NCBI GenBank assembly: GCA_015521265.1 | Contig: WAON01000212.1 | Span: 1 to 14,055, forward strand | Direction: 5' to 3' | DNA length: 14,055 bases | From: Desulfurococcales archaeon | GTDB taxonomy: Archaea; Thermoproteota; Thermoprotei_A; Sulfolobales; Desulfurococcaceae | Shown here: positions 6,813-14,055 of the stretch, in pieces | Position numbering within the stretch: the stretch's first letter is position 1 | How the letters are laid out: every line of letters starts with the position of its first letter | Position numbers and translations under genes: made by a program | The notes under the pieces: model-generated | What the model saw: the letters and a program-made list of their open reading frames with translations, nothing else | Database searches by the model: none | What the model was told of the DNA's origin: nothing

Positions 6813-7835
6813 ATGCTGGAATTAATGCATGAAGAGAAATACTTAGTATTAGCCGCTGGTGGCGGGGGAGATATTGTATCAGCAGTGTTGTTAGCATATA
6901 TCCTGGAAAAATATGGTTATAGAGCTTTTGCTGGAACTGTTGTTTGGGAAAGATATGTAGTTGACCCGGAGCCGGGTCCTGCAAAGCTTACAGATATAGT
7001 CAATCCTTTAGAGAAAGGTGAGGGATACTTAGTTGTTAATGGTTCATCTTTCATGGTGAGAAATAATAGGAAGATAAAGTATCAAGCCGCACGCATCAGT
7101 AAGTTTACGGGTAGAAAGATTGCTATCTTCAGCATAGAGGACGGTGTTAAGGGATATGTGGATGGGATTAGGAATTTTATGAATGATAAGGGGTTTAAGG
7201 GGTTAATAGGGATCGATGTAGGCGGTGACATACTAGCTACTGGTGGAGAAGAGGGATTATGGAGTCCACTAATGGATTCAGCAACCCTAGCAGCACTGAA
7301 ACATTTCCCCCATTCAATATTAGCCGTTCATTCCCCCGGCGCTGATGGAGAGCTAGATCCTAGCTATGTCCTCTCGAGGATCGCGGAAGTCTATAAGCGT
7401 CGGGGAGGACTAGGAGCTAGAGGGTTAACATTAGAGGATGCCTTATTCCTCGAGAAGCTCTTAGAATGCGTTGTTACAGAGGCTAGTAGAATAGCATTAC
7501 TAGCTTTTCGAGGCTATTATGGCGAGTACTCTATTCGCGGCGGCACTCGAAAGGTATTTGTTACACCGGTTAATACTATAACATTCTTTATGGATGCTGC
7601 AACAGTTTACGATATATCTCCCCTAGCTAAACTAGTAGACGACACTAGTTCTTTCCAGGAAATCGTTGATAGGATGAATAATGCAGGCATATATACCGAG
7701 TACAATTTAGAAATCGATATTAAACGCTTCAAAGCCAGGAATCCCTTAGATGTATTAAGGATTAGAAATATAGGGGTTAGGGAGATGAAAAATAGAAGAA
7801 GAGGGATGAAGACCGACCAATCTACTGATCTGTAG
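6813..7835 (+). CDS. DUF1152 family protein, function unknown
   Basis: A 340-residue cytoplasmic protein typical of the DUF1152 family. Signatures: YLVLAAGGGGDIVSAVLLAY near the N-terminus (10-29), with a glycine-rich GGGGD loop that looks like a nucleotide-binding turn; GLIGIDVGGDILATG (130-144) followed by EEGLWSPLMDSATLAAL; HSPGADGELDP (about 173-183); and a C-terminal part with VNTITFFMDAATVYD. The paired GGGGD and DVGGD motifs suggest a phosphate- or nucleotide-binding enzyme, but no activity is established for this family to my knowledge. ATG 6813 follows AGGTTGA by 7 nt; ATG 6825 is an alternative. The gene stands alone, convergent with the PAPS-reductase-like gene 18 bp away. The last about 15 residues are basic and polar, probably disordered. 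Confidence 0.85.
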   Translation: MLELMHEEKYLVLAAGGGGDIVSAVLLAYILEKYGYRAFAGTVVWERYVVDPEPGPAKLTDIVNPLEKGEGYLVVNGSSFMVRNNRKIKYQAARISKFTGRKIAIFSIEDGVKGYVDGIRNFMNDKGFKGLIGIDVGGDILATGGEEGLWSPLMDSATLAALKHFPHSILAVHSPGADGELDPSYVLSRIAEVYKRRGGLGARGLTLEDALFLEKLLECVVTEASRIALLAFRGYYGEYSIRGGTRKVFVTPVNTITFFMDAATVYDISPLAKLVDDTSSFQEIVDRMNNAGIYTEYNLEIDIKRFKARNPLDVLRIRNIGVREMKNRRRGMKTDQSTDL

Positions 7836-7853
7836 AGATGAAGAGAAACGCCC

Positions 7854-9116
7854 TTACCGACCTGTTACTGTATCCATGTACTCTTTAAACCATGGTTTAC
7901 TGCTTAGGGTTTCTCTAAGTTTCTTGATCATTATAAATCTCTCTAGGCTAGTTAGTGCTGGGCAGATATAACAGCCAAGCCTGTAAAATCCCATAGTGTA
8001 GAGGGGATTCATTGGTAACTTATTAATCCATATGTATAATTGAACGTGTAGGGTTGCCCACTGCTTGATCGGTGCTGCTTCTAGATATTCTCCCCGCTTT
8101 CTTACCGGGGGTTTACGGGCCCGGGCCTCTGATTCAGTATCGCGGTCGCCAACTAGGACGAGGATCTTCTTATGTTTCTCCTTTATCCTTAAGACTTCTT
8201 CCTTAAAGGCTCTCGACTTAAGGATTGTGCACCATCTATTACTTCTAGTCGGGAAGCCGCGTCTAGCTATGTTTTCCGCTACCCGCGCTCTTACTCTCCT
8301 AATAGTGATCCCATAGTAATCCTCGACTAGGTCTATGTATTTATGAGTTATTGGGAAGTCAACGCCGGTATCAACATATATAGCTTCAACTATTTCTCTC
8401 CCGTAGTGTTTTAAGGCTAGATCTAAGACTACTAGGCTATCTTTGCCCCCGCTAAAGCTAATGATTACCCTATCCGGTTCTCCAAGGCTTCCGAGGAACT
8501 CTCTTGATATCGCCACGTATTTTTCGATAACACGTTTATTAGTTTTGACTAGTTCATCGAGATCATTATCATAGAGCTGGCTCGACAACTGTTCCGCATA
8601 GATATCTATGTTGTCATCGCTTATTTTCAATAACCCGGTTATTCTTGGGCCAGAGTAAATATAGTGTTCCCCTCCGAAACGCTTATGTATTAAAGGGTTC
8701 TTCCCTGTTTTGATTTTTAACGTGTTTAATAACCAATCCATATGCTTACTCTCCCATATGTAGACGTCAAACGCCGGATGGATCCCGTATTTTTCTGGGG
8801 GATTTTCATCGCTAGCTAGTATATACGTATTTTTATTCCACGAGAGTATTTGGCGTAGATAAGCGCGTCCATACTCGATCGCTTTTGCAATATTAAACTC
8901 TGTTTGCCGGGTTAAACATATTTTGACAGTGTTAATTGATACTATTCCTGCCTCAGCACAGTCTTGGGTGATTAATACGTTATAAGCGGAGGGGTTAGGA
9001 CTATGGGATAAGTGGATCCATTTACCGAAGAACCTAGCGATACTTCTCCGGACTATATTACTATCTACAGTTTTATCCGCTACAACATTGAACATCCAGT
9101 ATTTAGCTTCAACCAC
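7854..9116 (-). CDS. PP-loop PAPS reductase-like protein (adenine nucleotide alpha hydrolase fold)
   Basis: The 420-residue protein has a C-terminal PAPS-reductase/PP-loop ATP pyrophosphatase domain: SFSGGKDSLVVLD (220-232 from the chosen start), YVDTGVDFPITHKY, SNRWCTILK with C296, GDRDTESEARARKPP (about 323-337), and LGCYICPA with C382 and C385. The three cysteines may bind a metal or Fe-S cluster. The first about 200 residues (VEAKYWMFNVVADKTVDSN onward) are not a known domain to me. Start GTG 9116 is preceded by GGGGAGG at a good distance. An in-frame start at 9248 would add 44 residues but would run into the divergent gene start at 9206. Crenarchaeal relatives are often annotated as PAPS reductase, but they may act in RNA or cofactor thiolation instead; the substrate is open. 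Confidence 0.87.
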   Translation of the reverse strand: MVEAKYWMFNVVADKTVDSNIVRRSIARFFGKWIHLSHSPNPSAYNVLITQDCAEAGIVSINTVKICLTRQTEFNIAKAIEYGRAYLRQILSWNKNTYILASDENPPEKYGIHPAFDVYIWESKHMDWLLNTLKIKTGKNPLIHKRFGGEHYIYSGPRITGLLKISDDNIDIYAEQLSSQLYDNDLDELVKTNKRVIEKYVAISREFLGSLGEPDRVIISFSGGKDSLVVLDLALKHYGREIVEAIYVDTGVDFPITHKYIDLVEDYYGITIRRVRARVAENIARRGFPTRSNRWCTILKSRAFKEEVLRIKEKHKKILVLVGDRDTESEARARKPPVRKRGEYLEAAPIKQWATLHVQLYIWINKLPMNPLYTMGFYRLGCYICPALTSLERFIMIKKLRETLSSKPWFKEYMDTVTGR

Positions 9117-9174
9117 AGAACCTCCCCAATAATGGTATATTAATTCCCAATTTGGACATATCCAGTTTGAAGCA

Positions 9175-9184
9175 CTTATTATAT
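9175..9184 (+). promoter_or_regulatory. TATA-like box for a probable leaderless transcript
   Basis: cttattatat is centred about 26 bp upstream of ATG 9206, the spacing expected between a TATA box and the transcription start in archaea, so the mRNA would begin at or near the start codon. No Shine-Dalgarno precedes ATG 9206, which agrees. Confidence 0.5.
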
Positions 9185-9205
9185 CGTATCCGTAATAATT
9201 ACTGT

Positions 9206-9535
9206 ATGGTGATAAGGGTGAGCGATGAACTTGTAGAGAAGCTTTCAAATCTATTATCTTCGATGAAGGATTGGGAGAGGAAACCAGTCTTAAAAGCCGG
9301 TAAGATTATCGTTGAACTCGTCAAGCTCCCGGAGAGATCTTCTAAGAGTAATCCGAAACCAGAGCACCTCGCCCTAATGATTAGGCGGGAGGATGCTTTC
9401 CGTGGATTGATCATTGTTTCGCCGGAGGAATTGGAGGATCTTCGTACGGCTGTTAATAATGGGAAACTCGATGAGTTGACTAAGGCTTTGTGGAGGATTT
9501 ATAAGGAGAGAAGCGTTAAGATGTTTGAATTATAA
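9206..9535 (+). CDS. Conserved-looking small protein, function unknown
   Basis: About 109 residues, soluble, highly charged, without cysteine. Predicted order: helix (SDELVEKLSNLLSSMKDWE), two strands (GKIIVELVKLP, HLALMIRRED), strand RGLIIVS, helix SPEELEDLRTAVNNGKLDELTKALWRIYKERS. I do not recognise the family. ATG 9206 is preferred: a TATA-like box lies about 26 bp upstream and the frame starting at 9152 would cover the divergent gene's promoter. GTG 9209 and GTG 9218 are alternatives. It is divergent from the PAPS-reductase-like gene with about 90 bp between the starts, so the pair may share a control region. Oligo-T tracts follow at 9550-9567, indicating a monocistronic transcript. Confidence 0.7.
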   Translation: MVIRVSDELVEKLSNLLSSMKDWERKPVLKAGKIIVELVKLPERSSKSNPKPEHLALMIRREDAFRGLIIVSPEELEDLRTAVNNGKLDELTKALWRIYKERSVKMFEL

Positions 9536-9549
9536 TGTGTATTGATATA

Positions 9550-9572
9550 TTTTTATCCCACATTTTTATTTC
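9550..9572 (+). terminator. Oligo-T archaeal terminator
   Basis: Two T runs (9550-9554 and 9563-9567, then ATTT) follow the small gene's stop by 15-35 bp, without a stem-loop. This is typical of archaeal intrinsic termination. Confidence 0.5.
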
Positions 9573-9606
9573 ATAATTATCTCTTATAATAACCGGTGGG
9601 AACGGA

Positions 9607-9618
9607 TAAGTTTAATAG
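9607..9618 (+). promoter_or_regulatory. TATA-like promoter element upstream of tes
   Basis: ataagtttaatag resembles an archaeal BRE/TATA box. Transcription would begin near 9640, giving a leader of about 40 nt that carries the GGTGG ribosome site at 9670-9674. A second TATA-like element (cttataata, 9583-9591) is also possible. Confidence 0.4.
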
Positions 9619-9679
9619 CTGTGGAATCTCTTATTTGGTTTAGAAAGAATGTTTACTATTAAATTGATCGGTGGTATCA

Positions 9680-11371
9680 TTGACTATCACACTCACCAAA
9701 CACCCCGGTGAGATCTCCTATAAACTACCAAAGATCAGGAAGGGGGAGGAACTACTCACAATTACCCAGAGCGTATGCCCCTACTGCTACCGTGTTTTAC
9801 CATCAATAGTTGTTGAAAGAGACGGAAAGATCTATATTAGACGCGTATGCCCGGAGCACGGGGAGATAGAGGAGCTATATTATGGCGACGTGGAGATCTA
9901 TAAGAAAATGGTTAAGTGGGATCTTGACGGGAGAGGTGCTAGGCACATCTATACGCAAGTAAAGACCGCTTGCCCCTTTAACTGTGGTTTATGCCCTATG
10001 CATAAGCAGCATAGTGCACTGGTTAACATTGTTTTAACTAATCGCTGCAACCTTAGCTGTTGGTATTGTTTCTTCTTTGCTGAAGCTGCTGGCTACGTTT
10101 ATGAGCCTAGTATTGACCAGATAATACAGATGGTCCGCAATATTAAGAAGCAAGGCATCGCTGTTAACGTGCAATTGACTGGTGGAGAACCCACTCTCAG
10201 AGAGGATCTCGTTGACATTGTTAGGGCTTTAAAGGCAGAAGGAGTTCGCCATATTCAGTTGAATACTAATGGTATAAAGTTCTCCATACTATTCTGGGAG
10301 GACCCGGTTAAAGCGGTTGAATATACTAGAGCACTCCGCGTAGGCGGTGTTAACACGGTCTATTTAAGCTTTGACGGCGTCTCACCCGTTACTAACTGGA
10401 AGAACCACTGGGAGATACCCTACATATTTGAGACTTTCCGGAGAGCTGGTATGACTAGTGTTGTACTCGTACCAACTGTTATTAATAATGTTAACACGCA
10501 TGAAATGGGTGCTATAGTAAAGTTCGCCGCTAAACACGTCGATATAGTTCGTGCAGTAAACTTTCAGCCGGTAAGCCTAACTGGTATGATGAAGAAGCAT
10601 GAACGTGCAAAGTTCCGTATAACGATACCCGATGTGATAAAGCTTATCGAGGAGCAGACTGAGGGAGATGTTCCTAGGGAGGCTTGGTTCCCGATACCGG
10701 TAAGCGGGATCTTTTCTAGGTTTATAGAAGCCTTCGCTAGGGAGTTTAAGTTTGAAATGGTAAACCATCCAATGTGTGGTGCGGGCACATATATCTACGT
10801 CGAGCGTAAGGGTGATAAGACAAAGATTATACCAATAACAAAGTTTGTAGACGTTGAGGGGTTACTAGAGTATCTACAGGAGAAGTGGGAAGACCTAGTT
10901 ACAGGTTCAACCAGGCTTATGACTGGTATGAGGATACTGTATAGTATAAGGAAGTTTATCGACCAGAAGAATGCTCCAGAAGGCTTCAACCTGTACAAGA
11001 TACTGTTGAACATAGTACTGCGTAGAAACTATGAAGCCCTTGGAGAACTACATTATAAGATGGTATTCCTGGGAATGATGCACTTCATGGACCTATACAA
11101 CTACGATATACAGCGCGTACAGAGATGCAACATACACTATGCAACACCAGATGGTAGACTAATACCATTCTGTGCATTCAACATATTCGAAGACATATAC
11201 AGAGACAATATACAGAGGAAATACGGGATACCACTAGAAGAATACAGTAAGAAATACGGCCTACCACCAAAGGTAATCACTAAGAAATACATACGAAACA
11301 GGAAACAACTAGAATCAACAGAACTATACAAGAAAACCTACGAAGGAATAATCAACCTAACCCGAAAATAA
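9680..11371 (+). CDS. tes: Radical SAM tetraether lipid synthase (GDGT/MJ0619-type Tes)
   Basis: Tes joins the phytanyl chains of two archaeol lipids to make macrocyclic archaeol and GDGT tetraethers, by radical SAM chemistry at the membrane. From TTG 9680 (563 residues): an N-terminal cysteine pair CPYC (33-36) and C57 in CPEHGE, then CPFNCGLCPMHKQH (98-111), the radical SAM motif CNLSCWYC (123-130), GGEPTLRED (168-176), NTNGIKF, and C-terminal cysteines in NHPMCGAGTY and in QRCNIHY and IPFCAFN. These arrangements match Tes, which carries extra Fe-S clusters and a rubredoxin-like iron site. TTG 9680 is favoured by GGTGG six nt upstream; GTG 9671 would add three residues. It appears monocistronic, with an oligo-T stretch after the stop. 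The class A radical SAM assignment is firm; the Tes call rests on family motifs. Confidence 0.92.
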   Translation: MTITLTKHPGEISYKLPKIRKGEELLTITQSVCPYCYRVLPSIVVERDGKIYIRRVCPEHGEIEELYYGDVEIYKKMVKWDLDGRGARHIYTQVKTACPFNCGLCPMHKQHSALVNIVLTNRCNLSCWYCFFFAEAAGYVYEPSIDQIIQMVRNIKKQGIAVNVQLTGGEPTLREDLVDIVRALKAEGVRHIQLNTNGIKFSILFWEDPVKAVEYTRALRVGGVNTVYLSFDGVSPVTNWKNHWEIPYIFETFRRAGMTSVVLVPTVINNVNTHEMGAIVKFAAKHVDIVRAVNFQPVSLTGMMKKHERAKFRITIPDVIKLIEEQTEGDVPREAWFPIPVSGIFSRFIEAFAREFKFEMVNHPMCGAGTYIYVERKGDKTKIIPITKFVDVEGLLEYLQEKWEDLVTGSTRLMTGMRILYSIRKFIDQKNAPEGFNLYKILLNIVLRRNYEALGELHYKMVFLGMMHFMDLYNYDIQRVQRCNIHYATPDGRLIPFCAFNIFEDIYRDNIQRKYGIPLEEYSKKYGLPPKVITKKYIRNRKQLESTELYKKTYEGIINLTRK

Positions 11372-11380
11372 GAAAAAAAC

Positions 11381-11392
11381 TGTTGTTTTTGA
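11381..11392 (+). terminator. T-rich terminator after tes
   Basis: tgttgtttttga follows the tes stop by 10 nt and contains a T run at 11386-11390. No hairpin is seen. Confidence 0.4.
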
Positions 11393-11465
11393 CTAAACTA
11401 AACATAACTTATTGTATAGAAAAAAATAAACCCCTTCCTACAAATTTTTATTTGGTGGTTTGCTC

Positions 11466-13922
11466 TTGGGGTATAGTGTAAAGTTGGTATTATTAATATT
11501 CCTGTATGTCTTATACCTACTAACTCCTGTGATCCCAATCGCATCTGGTTCCACTGCTAACGCGTTAAAATCAGAGGGAAAAATACTAAAACTGTCTATC
11601 CCTACAAATGAGCTAAAATTCCTTATCGGCGCCCGAACAGGTAGCTTGGCGGTAATGGTCTATAACGGTAAAGGGTGGATTCACGGAGAAATCATGGTTA
11701 AACCCCACAATGTTACATTTTACAATAGTTATGCTGGAAAATTATCATGGTATCTTATCGAACCAGACACTATAAGTGATAACGATCTAGTGTATATAAC
11801 GATACCTTATATTCCAGTTAGTGGTGAAACAAGTAATTGGAGCGTAGATATGGCTATTAATAGAATTCATTCAAGGGGATTAATCGAAATAACACCTGCG
11901 GGTCTTAAAAACCTCGGTGTATTATCTGATAAACCATTCAAATTCTACATTTACTACGATAAGAATAGTATCTTTAATGGTAGACATATATACTTCGATA
12001 AAGACGACAGACAACTACTAGCCTTATCCAGCTATCATAGACTAAGTCCCGATTCAATACTAGTTCTAAAAACAACTACACATCGATCGTTCGCGGTATC
12101 ACAGGATTTTACTCGTGTACTAGGATTCGATAAGACGCCTGATGAGTTTAAAGCTGAATTAAGAGAACAGTGGTATTATTTTGATGGCTGTGGAGGTGGC
12201 GATACAGAACCGCCGCCCACAGTTTACTGGTTCGACATCCCCCTATACTCATTCTACGGAAACGAGAAACATGTAATTCTAAACAATACGGATACCGGGA
12301 GCATTACGGCTACAGATAAAGCACATATAGGGATAAAGTCTTCGCTCATAGAGCTCCGTGTATGTGCTAGGGCTAGTATGATTGAAGGTGGTTCGGCTCA
12401 GTCTGTCAAACTTGTAATGAATATTCATGTTCACGGGGTATCTACAGTAACTGGCAACGAGTACGACGATTCAGTTTCAAAGATTGTATATGTACCAACA
12501 GATGAGGCTATTCATTGCTATGCTTACTCTCTTCCCGAACCCGGGCCCATGTGGAATCTCAACGTTAGTATTCAATATATTATGCTACCTCTTGATTATG
12601 GAGAATATAGATTAGAAATAACTAATCGGAGACTTATCGTTTCAAAAACAGATCTAAGCGGAGTTAACAATAATATTTCCCCATTAGAGAAAATATACTA
12701 CTATGGACTAATGGGTAATTCATCAAGTAACATATGGGTAAAAGGCTATAATGCCGCTCTAAATACAGAAGAGGCTCTATTATTTGGAGGAACACCTATG
12801 ACAGCTGCTAAGCTAGAAAATCTACCGGACAACATTGGCTTGTATATTAGATACCTCGTTGACTATGCGGCAGAGAATGATTACCTTGATATATATGTTA
12901 ATGGATACCTAATTCATCATATTGACGGGGCAACACTAGCGAGTAGTAATGGAATTCAACAAGAGCTACTTGTACCGCTTTCTCCCTTTAAAAACTACAT
13001 ACTGTCAGATAATATTAAGTCAGCTGATCCGCTTACTATCACAATAAAAAGCAGTCTACTCACAAGATACAATACCGTCGTACAAATCATTAATGCTTAC
13101 CTAGATTACATAACAGTTCCAGGAATGGATCCGGCTGACAGTAAATACTACACTCCAGCGATCTATTGCAGTAGTCAAGGTACTATTAGAACACATGTCA
13201 TAGGTGGGGTGAGCGTGCTTGTATATGCACATTCGGCTACAACTGAATTAGCAGGATACTATTACTCGGTTACAACTGGTTACGAATATTATACCATCGA
13301 CGGATTTAAATCCATTGATACGGCATCACTAAATATGATCTCTGCTAGAAGCGACAACTATTCAAAAATATATTACGTGGAGATCGAACTTTACGTGCCA
13401 AACAATATGCCAGAATCAAATCTATACGATTCCTATACATATAGTATATCCATAGACTCGTTAACAGGTGGAGTCCCGGATCAATACGCTCCAATAATAA
13501 AATTAATACTACTCGGCGCCTCATTCGCTGCTACAATACTCGATGCTCCATTAGCTATCACATTAGCTGTAAATGCCGCTAAAATGTACGTCAACATGAA
13601 TGTGACGGTTTCAATCGGCTTGCATCAAAATGGCAATTACTATGTATACGATATAATATGGGATGGTAGCACAAAATCCGTTAGTGCTATCAAAATCGAT
13701 ATAAGATACCATCCCCAATCTGTATACTCGACTAGCGTATCAGACAAAACTATATACATAAAAGTTAATGCCATGTTTGAGCAAGCATTATCACAGGTTT
13801 CCGAGTTGAAAGTTACATATCCAGTTAAAGTAAGAATAGGAAGTATATCATCAAGTAATAGCGTTTACTATACATGTACAGATCCCTTCAGCTACTATCC
13901 TCAACCCCTAAAGACTCAATGA
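11466..13922 (+). CDS. Large secreted or surface protein, family unknown
   Basis: About 818 residues. The N-terminus is a signal peptide: a basic residue (K) near the start, then LVLLIFLYVLYLLTPVIPI and a small-residue cleavage region (ASGSTANA). The rest is rich in beta-strand, Tyr, Ser, Asn and Thr. I count at least eight N-x-S/T sequons (for example NVT, NWS, NNT, NVS, NIS, NSS, NYS), as expected of exported archaeal glycoproteins. A Gly/Pro linker GCGGGDTEPPP sits near residue 241. An Ala/Leu-rich hydrophobic segment at about 673-712 (IIKLILLGASFAATILDAPL and on) could be membrane-associated. There is no C-terminal anchor. Start TTG 11466 has GGTGG 8 nt upstream; TTG 11460 is possible. 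I do not recognise a family; it could be an adhesin, S-layer associate or receptor. It may be linked to the following membrane protein. Confidence 0.8.
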   Translation: MGYSVKLVLLIFLYVLYLLTPVIPIASGSTANALKSEGKILKLSIPTNELKFLIGARTGSLAVMVYNGKGWIHGEIMVKPHNVTFYNSYAGKLSWYLIEPDTISDNDLVYITIPYIPVSGETSNWSVDMAINRIHSRGLIEITPAGLKNLGVLSDKPFKFYIYYDKNSIFNGRHIYFDKDDRQLLALSSYHRLSPDSILVLKTTTHRSFAVSQDFTRVLGFDKTPDEFKAELREQWYYFDGCGGGDTEPPPTVYWFDIPLYSFYGNEKHVILNNTDTGSITATDKAHIGIKSSLIELRVCARASMIEGGSAQSVKLVMNIHVHGVSTVTGNEYDDSVSKIVYVPTDEAIHCYAYSLPEPGPMWNLNVSIQYIMLPLDYGEYRLEITNRRLIVSKTDLSGVNNNISPLEKIYYYGLMGNSSSNIWVKGYNAALNTEEALLFGGTPMTAAKLENLPDNIGLYIRYLVDYAAENDYLDIYVNGYLIHHIDGATLASSNGIQQELLVPLSPFKNYILSDNIKSADPLTITIKSSLLTRYNTVVQIINAYLDYITVPGMDPADSKYYTPAIYCSSQGTIRTHVIGGVSVLVYAHSATTELAGYYYSVTTGYEYYTIDGFKSIDTASLNMISARSDNYSKIYYVEIELYVPNNMPESNLYDSYTYSISIDSLTGGVPDQYAPIIKLILLGASFAATILDAPLAITLAVNAAKMYVNMNVTVSIGLHQNGNYYVYDIIWDGSTKSVSAIKIDIRYHPQSVYSTSVSDKTIYIKVNAMFEQALSQVSELKVTYPVKVRIGSISSSNSVYYTCTDPFSYYPQPLKTQ

Positions 13923-13945
13923 TAACCTAATAATGGTGTAGAGTA

Positions 13946-14055
13946 ATGTTTAAGATCAAGAATATTTTAAACCGTTAGTAATTCTACCAGTTATAATTTT
14001 ATATTTCTTTTCAACCCTACTCTTAATATATACAAATAAAATTATACTTGACGAC
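13946..14055 (+). pseudogene. Start of a probable membrane protein with a broken frame, cut off by the window
   Basis: ATG 13946 is preceded by GGTG with a 7-nt gap, a good ribosome site, 24 bp after the secreted-protein stop. It reads MFKIKNILNR and then TAG. In the -1 frame (codons from 13975) the reading stays open to the window end as LVILPVIILYFFSTLLLIYT followed by NKIILDD, a typical basic-then-transmembrane N-terminus. One extra T near 13975 would join the two pieces. It could be a frameshifted pseudogene, a sequencing error, a programmed frameshift, or chance in AT-rich DNA. Confidence 0.35.

Noticed and set aside
9117..9248. N-terminal extension of the PAPS-reductase-like gene to 9248
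   Set aside because: It would run antisense into the start of the 109-aa gene, and GTG 9116 has a strong GGGGAGG ribosome site.
11372..11465. Possible tRNA or small RNA gene between tes and the secreted protein
   Set aside because: The stretch is AT-rich, with no cloverleaf, T-loop or C/D-box pattern; it is better explained as terminator plus promoter.

Overview
This window looks like chromosomal DNA of a hyperthermophilic crenarchaeon, most likely Desulfurococcales (Staphylothermus/Thermosphaera/Desulfurococcus type). The grounds are archaeal gene families (TmcA, the AK6/Fap7 kinase, a circularly permuted GTPase, DUF432, DUF1152, and a tetraether lipid synthase of the MJ0619 type), frequent GTG and TTG starts, Shine-Dalgarno sites of the GGTG/GAGG type, 2-nt gene spacings, AT-rich TATA-like boxes and oligo-T gene ends. 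The species assignment is inference. No rRNA, tRNA, CRISPR array, insertion sequence or phage gene was seen. No gene-free stretch exceeds 300 bases; the longest is 3081-3233 (about 150 bp).

Layout. (1) Positions 3-1517 (+) hold the 3' two thirds of tmcA (tRNA-Met cytidine acetyltransferase); its start lies outside the window. It overlaps the end of a convergent gene by 35 bp. (2) Positions 3080-1483 (-) hold a DUF432 gene followed by a small MscS-type mechanosensitive channel, tightly coupled. (3) Positions 3234-4460 (+) hold a winged-helix regulator, cutA and two ubiquitin-fold (MoaD/ThiS/SAMP-like) proteins that both end in Gly-Gly. (4) Positions 6719-4472 (-) hold an AK6/Fap7-type kinase, a circularly permuted GTPase, and an E1-like MoeB/ThiF adenylyltransferase whose end faces the ubiquitin-like genes. 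(5) Positions 6813-7835 (+) hold a DUF1152 protein. (6) Positions 9116-7854 (-) hold a PP-loop PAPS-reductase-like protein, divergent from a 109-aa unknown protein at 9206-9535 (+). (7) Positions 9680-11371 (+) hold the radical-SAM tetraether lipid synthase (tes). (8) Positions 11466-13922 (+) hold a large secreted protein of unknown function. It is followed at the right edge by the start of a probable membrane protein whose frame appears broken.

How the genes fit together. The two GG-tailed proteins and the E1-like enzyme form a plausible sulfur-transfer or protein-conjugation module. The E1 is notable because its only four cysteines are the two zinc CxxC pairs, so the usual catalytic cysteine is absent. 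The AK6-like kinase and the permuted GTPase are both of ribosome-assembly families and, with tmcA, give a translation-related flavour. MscS with DUF432, tes and the secreted protein concern the cell envelope. The most unusual items are the cysteine-less E1, the unknown surface protein with a broken neighbour, and an array of five GTAYAY motifs between the DUF432 and regulator genes.
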